Part shown: positions 33,188-41,036 of the stretch, one piece after another
Position numbering within the stretch: position 1 is the first letter of the stretch
How the letters are laid out: every line of letters starts with the position of its first letter
Origin: Paenibacillus oenotherae
GTDB lineage: Bacteria; Bacillota; Bacilli; Paenibacillales; Paenibacillaceae
Length of the DNA stretch: 64,000 nt
Direction of reading: 5' to 3'
Assembly (NCBI RefSeq): GCF_019443105.1
Contig: NZ_JAHZIJ010000014.1
Coordinates: 62,001 to 126,000, forward strand
Position numbers and translations under genes: made by a program
The notes under the pieces: generated by a model
Seen by the model: the letters and a program-made list of their open reading frames with translations, nothing else
What the model was told of the DNA's origin: nothing
The model's database searches: none

Positions 33188-33365
33188 CCTGTGAAACTGC
33201 GGTTATTTTACTCGCTCTGGCCTGCGGAAGGCTGAATGCCTGCTGAAGTGCAGGTATTCAGCCCTGTATCGCCGCAATCGATTGGATTTGTATGAAATGC
33301 CTGCGCTATCGCAGGCATTTGCCATTTTTAGCTGCTTTTAACCGGAATTGCTGCACAATTGCAGG
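33188..33365 (-). repeat. Four-palindrome intergenic element, copy D-a (reverse orientation)
   Basis: Positions 33188, 33239, 33300 and 33350 (steps 51, 61, 50, the mirror of copies A-C). The two central palindromes are perfect; 33188 is degenerate (CCTGT/GCGGT) and 33350 has left arm GCTGC. Its reverse-complement spacers resemble those of copy B. Confidence 0.8.
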
Positions 33366-33458
33366 CTGCTGAGAAAGCTTGGTATGTTCCCGTCAACTAG
33401 GCTCCAAACGTGTGCCAGTGACTGACTTCAACATATCCGGACAGTAAAGAGAGGGAAG

Positions 33459-33636
33459 CCTGCGAAAGCGCAGGCATTTCAGCCAAAAGGAGCCGCTGAG
33501 GGCAGAAAGCCTGCGATGATGCAGGAATAAATGGCGGATCGGGCCGATATCGGGGAAAACCGGCGAAGTACCTGCGCTTTGGCAGGCATTCGGTCTTCAG
33601 CGGGCTGAAATTAGGAAAAGCCTGCCTATTCGCAGG
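33459..33636 (-). repeat. Four-palindrome intergenic element, copy D-b (reverse orientation)
   Basis: Four perfect CCTGC-N6-GCAGG palindromes at 33459, 33510, 33571 and 33621 (steps 51, 61, 50). It follows copy D-a in the same orientation after 93 bases. Its reverse complement aligns with copy A throughout the spacers, for example a shared TTTCAGC and a final GAATG in the first spacer. Confidence 0.9.
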
Positions 33637-33722
33637 TTATTGAATAGTCCGGCAGGTTTTCCCATCAACTAGTAGCTCTGCTTCTCTCCCGTCGATGTGA
33701 AATGATGCCAGTGGTAGAGAAA

Positions 33723-33759
33723 AAGAGCCAGAACAACGGTTGCCGTTATTCTGGCTCTT
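33723..33759 (-). terminator. Terminator of the VOC-manA operon
   Basis: AAGAGCCAGAA pairs with TTCTGGCTCTT, with a small inner stem. On the minus strand it is followed by a run of T. Confidence 0.85.
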
Positions 33760-33773
33760 GCACTGACCCCCGT

Positions 33774-34742
33774 CTATGGGGCCATACTGCGCAGAACGGT
33801 CATGCTGCCATCCAGCGTGTAGCCGCCCAAGCTGGCAGGGAGCAGGAAGCACTCGCCGGCTTTGACAGCCTGCTTGCCGCCCTCCCAATTAATAGTTCCT
33901 GCACCTTCAGCGATGACGATAATAACGAAGCTCTCGGGTGTCGTCGCTAATGGCCAAGGAGCGCGCACCAGACCTTTCTCGACGATAAAATAAGGCGATT
34001 CCGCAATGCGGAGCCATTCATTGGCGCCGATGCCGTCTGTCTTCATGCGCTTGGCGCCTGCGCCTCCATAAGCGGTTACATTCAGTGAGTCTTCGACATG
34101 CAGCTCTCTGAGCTTGCCGTCAAGGCCAGGACGGTTATAATCGAACACGCGGTACGTCGTATCGGAATTTTGCTGAATTTCGGCAACGACTACGCCTGCG
34201 CATAATGCGTGAACAGTTCCTGCGGGAATGTAGAAGGCATCCCCTGCCTCAACAGGCACTTCCTGAAGGCAGTCCATAACCCGGCCTTCCTCGATAGCGG
34301 CGGAGAGGGCCTCACGATCAATTCCATCCTTGAGTCCATAAATGATCTTTGCCCCCGGCTTGGCATCGAGAATATACCACATCTCTGTCTTGCCGAGCTC
34401 GCCCTCCGGCAGTCCCTCATAGGAATCCGTTGGATGCACCTGAATCGACAGATCATCATTACAGTCCAATAGCTTGATAAGGAGGGGGAAGCGTCCGTTG
34501 CGTTCCGAGAAGCCTCTTGTTCCGAAGAACTCACGGCCGTATTTCTCCCGGATGTCATCCAGTCCAAGTCCCGCGAGCTCGCCGTTGACGACCTTCGTCG
34601 TGCCATTCGGATGGTCGCCTATCATCCAGCCCTCGCCGATCGCACCCTCTGGCAGCTGCAGCCCAAACCTCTCAAGTGCACGTCCGCCCCATATGCGTTC
34701 TTTCATCTCTGCCTGAAATTGAAGTGGATATGCTTGTACCAA
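33774..34742 (-). CDS. manA: Mannose-6-phosphate isomerase, class I
   Basis: Interconverts mannose 6-phosphate and fructose 6-phosphate; cytoplasmic zinc enzyme, 322 aa, the length of Firmicute ManA/Pmi. Motifs include RIWGG near the start, the metal-site IQVHPTD, EMWYIL and the C-terminal VEDSLNVTAYGGAGAKR. It lies 20 bases after the VOC gene in one operon and ends at a strong terminator. It could supply mannose units to nearby glycan genes, but that link is only positional. Confidence 0.93.
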   Translation of the reverse strand: MVQAYPLQFQAEMKERIWGGRALERFGLQLPEGAIGEGWMIGDHPNGTTKVVNGELAGLGLDDIREKYGREFFGTRGFSERNGRFPLLIKLLDCNDDLSIQVHPTDSYEGLPEGELGKTEMWYILDAKPGAKIIYGLKDGIDREALSAAIEEGRVMDCLQEVPVEAGDAFYIPAGTVHALCAGVVVAEIQQNSDTTYRVFDYNRPGLDGKLRELHVEDSLNVTAYGGAGAKRMKTDGIGANEWLRIAESPYFIVEKGLVRAPWPLATTPESFVIIVIAEGAGTINWEGGKQAVKAGECFLLPASLGGYTLDGSMTVLRSMAP

Positions 34743-34762
34743 TGTAATCTCTCCCTCGTTTT

Positions 34763-35155
34763 TTATTTTGCCCCGGGCTGAAACATCTCCAGAAATTCAC
34801 CGTCAGGACCATAAAAGAAGAAGTAACGGCTGCCGTTAGGCAATGTTGTAATCTCCGTGTCGCGAAGCGGTATGCCGAGTTCCTTGATGCGGTCGAATTC
34901 AGCTTCCACATCATCTACTGTGAATGCGATGTGATGCACCTTGCCCTCTGCCGGAAGGGAGTGATTGTAGCCTTCGATCAGCTCCACTTCTGTCTCTCTA
35001 GCATCTGCTCCTGCCAGAAATGCAAGGCGGATAACGCCATTTGTATGTACAATCGTATTCAAATGAATAAGACCGATAATCTCGGTGTAGAAGGAGATCG
35101 ATTTCTCCAGGTTTGCCACCATAATGCCAACATGTTCAAGCTTGCGAACGGCCAT
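34763..35155 (-). CDS. VOC-family (glyoxalase/epimerase-like) protein
   Basis: 130-aa metal-binding-fold protein with two beta-alpha-beta-beta-beta modules. LEHVGIMVANLEKSISFY opens module one and KVHHIAFTVDDVE opens module two; metal-type ligands His8 and Glu in VELIEG, His in HHIAF and Glu in GEFLEMF are all present. It resembles lactoylglutathione lyase or methylmalonyl-CoA epimerase, but the substrate is unknown. A ribosome site (AGGAGGT) precedes the ATG. It heads the manA operon. Confidence 0.82.
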   Translation of the reverse strand: MAVRKLEHVGIMVANLEKSISFYTEIIGLIHLNTIVHTNGVIRLAFLAGADARETEVELIEGYNHSLPAEGKVHHIAFTVDDVEAEFDRIKELGIPLRDTEITTLPNGSRYFFFYGPDGEFLEMFQPGAK

Positions 35156-35284
35156 CGCAATACCTCCTGTAATAAAATGGGTGAAGCGGACTTTTCTTCC
35201 GAGCCCTAACCTATTCAGTATAGCCGAGAAATGGTGCCCTTGCTACTATTGAGCCAGCCAGATGGCTCACAGCACGCACGCTTC

Positions 35285-35926
35285 TTATCTTTTCTCTACT
35301 GCGATCAGATAGGGGGAATCCGGCTTCTGGGCCATACGATACGAGATGGCTTGTCCGGCATGCTGCGGCAGGGCAGCTGCCCATTGCGCGACAGCAGCCG
35401 CCTCCTGATCGCCTCCGGCATGCCCGGGATAGACGACCGCTGTTACGATACCGCCAGGCCGCAGCAGGGACAGGGCGGCGTCCAGGGCGGCGAGCGTGGA
35501 ATCCGGCTGTGTAATGACAGACGGATCGGCGTCGGCACCTGGCAAATAGCCGAGGTTGAACATGACCGCGGCGACTTGAGAGACTGACGATTTGCCCGAT
35601 GGCGAGGGCAGCGGATGATGCGCTGCCGAGACTGCTGGCAGCTGATCTGCAGCGGCATAGGAAGCCATAGCCGCATGGCTGTCATGCACAAGATGCAGCT
35701 TAGGCAGCTTGCCCTCGGCCGCCAGCGGGGCGAGCCGCTCGTCAGTGCGCTGGAGCGCCTGCGCTTGAATGTCAAAGGCGAACACCGTACCGCGGGCGCC
35801 AACGAGCTCTGCGAGGAAGCGGGTATCGACCCCATTGCCGCATGTGGCGTCAATAACGGTATCTCCCGGAGACACGCGCTCCGAGATCAGCTTATGGGCC
35901 ATGCTCAGCACCGATAGAAATCCCAT
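35285..35926 (-). CDS. mnmM: tRNA 5-(aminomethyl)-2-thiouridine methyltransferase-like (MnmM/YtqB)
   Basis: SAM-dependent methyltransferase of 213 aa. The SAM-binding motif IDATCGNGVDTRFLAE (about 24-39) and FAFDIQ after it match YtqB, shown in Bacillus to complete mnm5s2U34 in tRNA. The ATG at 35926 has GGGAGG 9 bases upstream. It starts one base past the stop of the ytqA homologue, the same pair and order as ytqA-ytqB of B. subtilis, which supports the call. An insert of about 25 residues rich in Ser/Pro/Ala (about 104-128) is unusual. Confidence 0.82.
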   Translation of the reverse strand: MGFLSVLSMAHKLISERVSPGDTVIDATCGNGVDTRFLAELVGARGTVFAFDIQAQALQRTDERLAPLAAEGKLPKLHLVHDSHAAMASYAAADQLPAVSAAHHPLPSPSGKSSVSQVAAVMFNLGYLPGADADPSVITQPDSTLAALDAALSLLRPGGIVTAVVYPGHAGGDQEAAAVAQWAAALPQHAGQAISYRMAQKPDSPYLIAVEKR

Positions 35927-35927
35927 T

Positions 35928-36899
35928 CTATCGCGCCTCCCACAGGCGGCCCTGCCAGGTCTGCCGGGCACGAAGCGCTGCATCTATGGCGTTCAGCACC
36001 TCCCACTTCTTGAGGCTCCACATCGGGCCGATTAGCAGCTCGCGCGGCGCATCGCCGGTCAGACGGTGAACGATCATGTCCGGCGGCAAAATTTCAAGCG
36101 TTTCCACAATCAGGTCAATGTACTCGTCCTGTTCCAGAAAACGAAGCAGGCCGGCTTCATACTGCTTCACCATCGGCGTCTTGCGCATTAGATGAAGCAG
36201 GTGGATTTTGATCCCCTGCACATCCATTGCTGCAACGGCTTTGCCGGTAGCAAGCATCATCTCGTGGGTCTCCTGGGGCAAGCCATAGATGATATGAGCG
36301 CAGACGCGTATGCCGCGGGCGCGCAGTCTGGAGACCGCATCCAGATAGCATGCCGTGTCATGAGCGCGGTTGATCAGCTGCGAGGTCGATTCATGAATCG
36401 TCTGCAGCCCCATCTCTACCCATAGATAGGTACGCTCATTCAGCTCAGCCAAATAATCGATTACATCATCAGGCAAACAGTCCGGTCTGGTCGCAATCGC
36501 CAGTCCCACAACTCCGGGCTGCTGCAAAATAACCTCATAATATTCTCTCAGCTCATCAACCGGGGCATAGGTGTTCGTATAAGCCTGAAAATAACCGATA
36601 TACTGTGCCTCCGGCCATTTCTGATGCTGCCGGTCTCTTATCGTATTGAACTGTGTAACGAGATCATTCCTGCGGCTTCCGGCAAAATCACCCGATCCGC
36701 GAGCGCTGCAGAACGTGCAGCCTCCGGTGGCGATGGAGCCGTCCCGATTCGGACAGGTGAATCCGGCATCGAGCATGACCTTGAACACCTTGCCGCCGAA
36801 CTGCTTCCGCATTTCTATATTCCAGGTATGAAATCGTTTGTCGCCCCAAAGTAAGGGCTCCAGGGTCAATCCAGCTTGCCCTGCGTCTGTTGTATGCAT
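35928..36899 (-). CDS. ytqA: Radical SAM protein, TIGR01212/YtqA family
   Basis: 323-aa iron-sulfur enzyme. The unusual cluster motif spans the three cysteines of FTCPNRDGSIATGGCTFC, with Cys spacing longer than the common CxxxCxxC, as in the YhcC/YtqA group. GLQTIHES and RGIRVCAHIIYGLPQE are further radical SAM core blocks. The reaction is not established; the tight link to the tRNA methyltransferase suggests a tRNA-modification role. Ribosome site AGAGGAG. Confidence 0.85.
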   Translation of the reverse strand: MHTTDAGQAGLTLEPLLWGDKRFHTWNIEMRKQFGGKVFKVMLDAGFTCPNRDGSIATGGCTFCSARGSGDFAGSRRNDLVTQFNTIRDRQHQKWPEAQYIGYFQAYTNTYAPVDELREYYEVILQQPGVVGLAIATRPDCLPDDVIDYLAELNERTYLWVEMGLQTIHESTSQLINRAHDTACYLDAVSRLRARGIRVCAHIIYGLPQETHEMMLATGKAVAAMDVQGIKIHLLHLMRKTPMVKQYEAGLLRFLEQDEYIDLIVETLEILPPDMIVHRLTGDAPRELLIGPMWSLKKWEVLNAIDAALRARQTWQGRLWEAR

Positions 36900-37267
36900 T
36901 GCTTGTGCTCCTCTTGCAATATAATCGGTTCATGTCCTGCAGGCGTACCATTGGCTAACGGCCATAAGACGTGTCAGGACGATTCGGTTTGGTTAATTAT
37001 AATTGTAACGAAAAACGTTAAGGAACGCTATGCTGGAACGAGCCCAGGCCGCAATTTCGCTCCCTGCAAGGGATACAAAAGGGCGAAAAGAGCTGGGAAT
37101 TTTCCAAACTTTATTTTCGAAAATCACTTGCTAAACCTTACATGATGTGTTAAATTAAAAGTGCGACAGATCAACATTTCCTTTCATTTTACTACTTATC
37201 ACTCCCTTGTCATAGCAAGTCGGTTTTCTGGAAATAATGTAACAATTAAACCGTGAGGTGATGTGAA
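36900..37267. other. Intergenic region between ytqA and a small gene
   Basis: 368 bases. A sigma-A-like promoter toward the right lies at 37128-37156 (TTGCTA, 17-base spacer, TAAATT). The remainder is AT-rich with no repeat, hairpin or coding frame that I can support. Confidence 0.5.
37128..37156 (+). promoter_or_regulatory. Candidate promoter of the 67-aa protein gene
   Basis: TTGCTA, 17-base spacer, TAAATT, about 110 bases before the start. Confidence 0.5.
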
Positions 37268-37471
37268 ATGAACACACAGGTAAAGATCCCGCATGGGGAT
37301 GAGAAAGTAACCGTTGAGCTTACGAGAAAAGAAATGATGGCGCTTGCCGGAATTCGCTTCCATGGCAATCACAACATCGAGGTGTCCGCGCGCAAGAAGC
37401 TGAACGAACTGCTCGAAGGACAGCTGGACTCAGGCAACGGGCAAGGCATTCCTCGCCAGCTGCTGAATTAA
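37268..37471 (+). CDS. Small conserved-type protein of unknown function, 67 aa
   Basis: Soluble charged protein of 67 aa with no signal or membrane segment. Residues 1-16 look like a beta strand (QVKIPHGDEKVTVEL) and 20-52 like helices. Its ribosome site (GTGAGGTGATG), own promoter and terminator support a real gene. No domain is recognised. Confidence 0.7.
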   Translation: MNTQVKIPHGDEKVTVELTRKEMMALAGIRFHGNHNIEVSARKKLNELLEGQLDSGNGQGIPRQLLN

Positions 37472-37495
37472 TGAAGCAACCATAATCAAGACTTG

Positions 37496-37528
37496 AAGCC
37501 GCAGGGCATGGAGCCTTCCGGCTTTTTA
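37496..37528 (+). terminator. Terminator after the 67-aa protein gene
   Basis: AAGCCG/CGGCTT stem with a partly paired interior, then TTTTTATTTT. Confidence 0.7.
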
Positions 37529-37552
37529 TTTTGCCTTAATGAAGGGAGAGGC

Positions 37553-37581
37553 TTTACATTCCAGGCGATGTTAGGCACAAT
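37553..37581 (+). promoter_or_regulatory. Candidate promoter of trmB
   Basis: TTTACA, 17-base spacer, CACAAT, 35 bases before the start codon. Confidence 0.5.
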
Positions 37582-37616
37582 AGGGACTAGTTTATTAATG
37601 GAGGAATTGAGCGACT

Positions 37617-38399
37617 ATGCGTCTTAGAGGAAGAAAAGGAATACGTGAAAGTTTGGAAGCACAGCCTGAGCTGGTCATCCTTGATGCGGCGCCGATGAGA
37701 GGGCGCTGGCGGGAATTTTTCGGCAATGACAACCCGATCTATGTCGAGCTCGGGATGGGCAAAGGCCGTTTCATAAGCGATATGAGTGTGCGCAATCCGG
37801 AGATCAACTTTATCGGTGTGGACATGTATGATGAACTTATCCGCCGTGCCAGCGAGAAAGCCAGAATCGCATGGGCGGAGAAAGGTGCAGCCGAGCCGCC
37901 GAACCTGGCGCTGCTGCGTGCTAATATCGAAGGAATCGAAGCGATGTTCGCACCGGATGAGATTCATCGGATTCACTTGAACTTCAGTGATCCATGGCCG
38001 AAAAGCAAGCATGCCCGCAGACGATTGACGCATCCGCGTTTTGTGGAGAAATACAAAGAAATTTTGAATGATAGGGGAGAGATACATTTTAAGACGGACT
38101 CGCAATCGCTGTTCGAGTTCTCGCTTAACAGCTTTGCAGACATGGAGCTGCATATGCGCAATATCTCCCTGCATTTGCACAAGGAGCGCCTGCGCGACGA
38201 TCTGGTGCTGACCGAATATGAAGCGAAGTTTGTCGAACGGGGCAACAACATTTATCGCGTGGAGGCCGTAATTGGCGACAAAGCGATAGCGGCTCACCGT
38301 GAAGCGAAGCAGGCCGCTCAGTTAAATGACCAGAACGCCGAGACGAGTACAGATGTAAGCGAGCCAAGCAATGCGCCTGCAGCAACGTCAGAGGGGTAA
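37617..38399 (+). CDS. trmB: tRNA (guanine-N7-)-methyltransferase
   Basis: Adds m7G at position 46 of tRNA using SAM. The 260-aa protein has VELGMGKGRFI (SAM loop, about 43-53), the family signature LNFSDPWPKSKHARRRLTHPRFV and GEIHFKTDSQSLFEFSL. The last 35 residues (AAHREAKQ ... ATSEG) form a low-complexity tail beyond the usual TrmB end. That tail overlaps the 3' end of the convergent PAP2 gene by 82 bases. Ribosome site GGAGG 12 bases upstream. Confidence 0.93.
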   Translation: MRLRGRKGIRESLEAQPELVILDAAPMRGRWREFFGNDNPIYVELGMGKGRFISDMSVRNPEINFIGVDMYDELIRRASEKARIAWAEKGAAEPPNLALLRANIEGIEAMFAPDEIHRIHLNFSDPWPKSKHARRRLTHPRFVEKYKEILNDRGEIHFKTDSQSLFEFSLNSFADMELHMRNISLHLHKERLRDDLVLTEYEAKFVERGNNIYRVEAVIGDKAIAAHREAKQAAQLNDQNAETSTDVSEPSNAPAATSEG

Positions 38400-38875
38400 T
38401 GAAGTCCCAGATACATGCGGGACCATGCAACCGATAGTCCGATCATGAGGGCAACAGGGAGCAGCAGAGCCAGCAGAGCGGCATCGATCAGCAGCCACGG
38501 TGTCAGCCAGGCGAATATGGCTGTCGTATGGCCGGAAGGAAAAGAGGAGTCGCACAGCGGCTTCCTGCATGTATGAACATGGGGCAGCGCCTGATAGGGG
38601 CGAAGCCTGCGAAAGTTCCGTTTAACGATGGCAACCGGAATATGGCTGATCGCAACTGCTGCCGCGCACTGCCATCCCGCAGATTGCCACGGCTCAGGAG
38701 CGAGAATTGCGCATAACAGGGCGGTGACAAGCGTGAAAGTAGCGCCGCCCATATGCGTAACTGCGCCAAGCCATCCTCCAAGCCACGCATTGACCACGGG
38801 CCGGGCAGGCCGGCGATTCGCCCACATCAGCATCCTCTGTTCATTCGCAAGCAGCCAGAACATCATCCGGTTCAT
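38318..38875 (-). CDS. PAP2-family membrane phosphatase
   Basis: 185-aa membrane protein with five or six helices, similar in size to undecaprenyl-pyrophosphate phosphatase BcrC. The three phosphatase motifs are KRNFRRLRP, PSGH and SRMYLGLHYPSD. The ATG at 38875 is set by GGGGGAG upstream; in-frame extensions to 39046 lack a ribosome site. Its 3' end lies inside trmB. Likely substrates are undecaprenyl pyrophosphate or phosphatidic/phosphatidylglycerol phosphates; the sequence alone does not decide. Confidence 0.88.
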   Translation of the reverse strand: MNRMMFWLLANEQRMLMWANRRPARPVVNAWLGGWLGAVTHMGGATFTLVTALLCAILAPEPWQSAGWQCAAAVAISHIPVAIVKRNFRRLRPYQALPHVHTCRKPLCDSSFPSGHTTAIFAWLTPWLLIDAALLALLLPVALMIGLSVAWSRMYLGLHYPSDVAAGALLGSLTSVLVSAFWSFN

Positions 38876-39078
38876 AATTGCTCCCCCTTCAAAATTTGCC
38901 GAGAACTGCCTCGCCGTTATGGCCAGGTTCCGAAGCCAGAATGAAATGCCGAATGTCATAGATGCCGTTCGCAGCGCTTTATTTTTATTGTAGAACGGCT
39001 TTGTTCTCGTCGTGTCAACGGGATGCAAACGGTATATTAATATCAACCTCTGTTCATTCAGGAGCAGGGGTGAATAAT

Positions 39079-39129
39079 ATGCCCGATATTTGCCGTTTTA
39101 CAATCGGCATTGGATGGTTAAGATGTTAG
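39079..39129 (+). CDS. Possible 16-residue peptide
   Basis: ATG preceded by AGGGGTG, with 16 codons (MPDICRFTIGIGWLRC) and a TAG stop. It lies within the short unit that ends at the 39229 terminator. Evidence is only the ribosome site and position. Confidence 0.2.
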   Translation: MPDICRFTIGIGWLRC

Positions 39130-39228
39130 GGAGATCTATTCGTGGAGCGGCATATGGAGCCTGGACAATCGTTCACGATACCGTCACAGGAGCGAATAAA
39201 TCGGTTGAAACTTTTCTTGATTCCAGAT

Positions 39229-39256
39229 CGTTATTGATGTTATAACGTTTTTTTTT
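39229..39256 (+). terminator. Orphan intrinsic terminator
   Basis: CGTTAT/ATAACG stem with a 7-base loop followed by nine T. It lies between the PAP2 and GT2 starts and has no annotated gene in front of it. Confidence 0.65.
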
Positions 39257-39371
39257 CGTAAAAGGGTGAAAATGAGAGCGAAACGACAGAAAAACTAGGT
39301 TTCAAAGCTGCTATTGCGTCACGCAAGCGATTTTCACCGCATTCTTGCCTATCTATGATCTTTTTGGGCTT

Positions 39372-39400
39372 TTGACAAAATGGCTTAAAGTGTGGAAAAT
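39372..39400 (+). promoter_or_regulatory. Candidate promoter of the processive GT2 gene
   Basis: TTGACA, 17-base spacer, GAAAAT. A perfect dyad TGTAAT-N8-ATTACA at 39436-39455, downstream of the start point, may be an operator. Confidence 0.5.
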
Positions 39401-39507
39401 CAATATGGTTGCAGTGTATACAAACAGACAAGCGCTGTAATTCATAACGATTACAATAAACAATAGAGAATATGAAAAATGGGGTCTCAAGGGGGCAGTA
39501 TTTGCGT

Positions 39508-40746
39508 ATGGTTAACATCCTTATTATTACGTTTCAAGTTTTTCTGGCGTTCGTCGGCGTTTACCAGTTCAGCATCTCCCTGTTTGGTATTATTAGAAAA
39601 CGCAAGGAATTGCAGCACAAGCCACAGAAGTCATTTGCAGTTCTTGTAGCCGCGCACAACGAAGAGCAAGTAGTCGGAGCGCTCATCGAGAACTTGAAGA
39701 ATCTCGACTATCCGAAGGAACTTTACGATATCTTTGTTATTTGCGACAACTGTACGGATGGTACGGCGGACATCGCCCGCAGCTACGGTGTCAACGCATG
39801 TGAACGGCATAATCAGCAGCTTCGGGGCAAAGGCTATGCGATTGAATGGATGCTCAAGGAACTGTGGGCAATGCCTCGTCAATATGATGCAATCGTCATG
39901 TTCGATGCGGACAATCTTGTAAATACCGATTTCCTGAACCACATGAATAACGATTTGTGCGAAGGACATCAAGTCATTCAAGCTTATCTGGACACGAAGA
40001 ATCCGGAGGATTCCTGGGTTACCGCATCATACGGCATCACTTACTGGTACTGTAACCGCCTGTGGCAGCTTTCCCGGAAGAATCTGAAGATGGCCAACTT
40101 CCTCGGCGGCACTGGAATGTGCTTCGAGACGAAGCTGATGAAAGAAATGGGCTGGGGCGCTACAAGCCTGGTTGAGGATCTGGAGTTCTCGATGCGCTGT
40201 ATCAAGCGCGGCATTCACCCTGTGCTGAACTATGAAGCCAAGGTGTATGACGAGAAGCCGCTGACGTTCAAGGCCTCTGCGCGTCAAAGACTGCGCTGGA
40301 TGCAGGGACACTTTACCGTTGCCCGCCAATATTTCTTCCCGCTGCTCTGGTCAAGCATTAAAGAGCGTAATTTCATTAAGTTTGACGCTGCCATCTATTC
40401 AGCGTCCGTGTACAATACATTCCTTGGGTTCATCGTAACGGCGATGCTGTGGCTGGATAATCTGATCCCTGCGGACAATGTTTTCACTTCGATCTACTAT
40501 TACATGCCTTGGTGGATCGCGGGCATAGTCATCACACTGACGCTCGTTATGTTCCCGCTTGTTATGGTGCTCGAAGGGATCAAGTCCCGCAAGATGTACG
40601 CGCACTTGTTCTCGATGATTATATTCCAGCTGTCATGGCTGCCGATCACGTTCTATGCGTTCTTCACGCAGAACAACAAGCAGTGGAGCCATACGCAGCA
40701 TACACGTGTCATTCGTCTTGAAGAAGTACAAAGCAAACAAGTCTAA
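39508..40746 (+). CDS. Processive-type glycosyltransferase family 2 membrane protein
   Basis: Membrane-embedded beta-glycosyltransferase of 412 aa. One N-terminal helix (about 2-25) is followed by a GT-A domain with VAAHNEEQVV, CDNCTDGT, FDADN, the acid/base TSLVEDLEFS and the processivity motif RQRLRW (QxxRW). Three C-terminal helices follow. The D,D,D,QxxRW set is that of hyaluronan, chitin, cellulose and poly-GlcNAc synthases, so it probably polymerises an exopolysaccharide. The start is uncertain: ATG 39508, TTG 39502 or ATG 39472; GGGGGC lies between. It is monocistronic, so partner genes are not next to it. Confidence 0.82.
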   Translation: MVNILIITFQVFLAFVGVYQFSISLFGIIRKRKELQHKPQKSFAVLVAAHNEEQVVGALIENLKNLDYPKELYDIFVICDNCTDGTADIARSYGVNACERHNQQLRGKGYAIEWMLKELWAMPRQYDAIVMFDADNLVNTDFLNHMNNDLCEGHQVIQAYLDTKNPEDSWVTASYGITYWYCNRLWQLSRKNLKMANFLGGTGMCFETKLMKEMGWGATSLVEDLEFSMRCIKRGIHPVLNYEAKVYDEKPLTFKASARQRLRWMQGHFTVARQYFFPLLWSSIKERNFIKFDAAIYSASVYNTFLGFIVTAMLWLDNLIPADNVFTSIYYYMPWWIAGIVITLTLVMFPLVMVLEGIKSRKMYAHLFSMIIFQLSWLPITFYAFFTQNNKQWSHTQHTRVIRLEEVQSKQV

Positions 40747-40769
40747 GCAGGTTCAATCAAAAAAGTGGA

Positions 40770-40796
40770 TTGACAACCAAGCTGCCCATATGATAC
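40770..40796 (+). promoter_or_regulatory. Promoter of the infC-rpmI-rplT operon
   Basis: TTGACA at 40770-40775 followed at 16-18 bases by a GATACAGT stretch as -10. It starts the long leader. Confidence 0.6.
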
Positions 40797-40799
40797 AGT

Positions 40800-41036
40800 A
40801 TGTCGGTAGCACTTAAACTTGATGATGTAACGCACAAGCAGAAGCACCCGCTTCTCACCTGTCTGACGCCTGTCGGCTGGTTCGCGATCGATGATTGGAA
40901 ATGGCAGCATTGCAATATGCGATGATTGAAATGCCGACAATCTTGGTTAATGGAATGCGGGTCCGTGCGGACTCGCATTTTTTATTTGCGCCGAATGGCG
41001 CTATTAAAGGGAACGAATATACGGAGGTGGCGAGTT
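40800..41036 (+). ncRNA. L20-type leader (autoregulatory) of infC-rpmI-rplT
   Basis: Leader of about 240 bases with a structured region (AAGCAGAAGCACCCGCTTCTCACC) and an intrinsic terminator: AATGCGGGTCC/GGACTCGCATT at 40954-40979 followed by T6. In Bacillus, ribosomal protein L20 binds the leader of this operon and promotes termination. Gene order and terminator placement fit that model; binding itself cannot be seen. Confidence 0.8.

Larger units (their letters stand above)
38876..39507. other. Long intergenic region with an internal terminator
   Basis: About 630 bases before the processive glycosyltransferase gene. It contains a possible 16-residue ORF (39079-39129), an intrinsic terminator (39229-39256), a promoter (39372-39400) and a TGTAAT-N8-ATTACA dyad (39436-39455). 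The first half may encode a short untranslated RNA or leader. Confidence 0.5.

Noticed and set aside
38987-39018. Promoter of the PAP2 gene (TTGACA and TACAAT on the minus strand)
   Set aside because: The spacer is 20 bases, too long for a confident sigma-A promoter.
39436-39455. TnrA box upstream of the glycosyltransferase
   Set aside because: The half-sites match but the spacing is longer than the 17-base TnrA consensus allows.
40926-41036. N-terminal extension of infC from the ATG at 40926
   Set aside because: It would pass through the leader terminator; the ATT at 41037 has a perfect ribosome site and the family-standard N-terminus.
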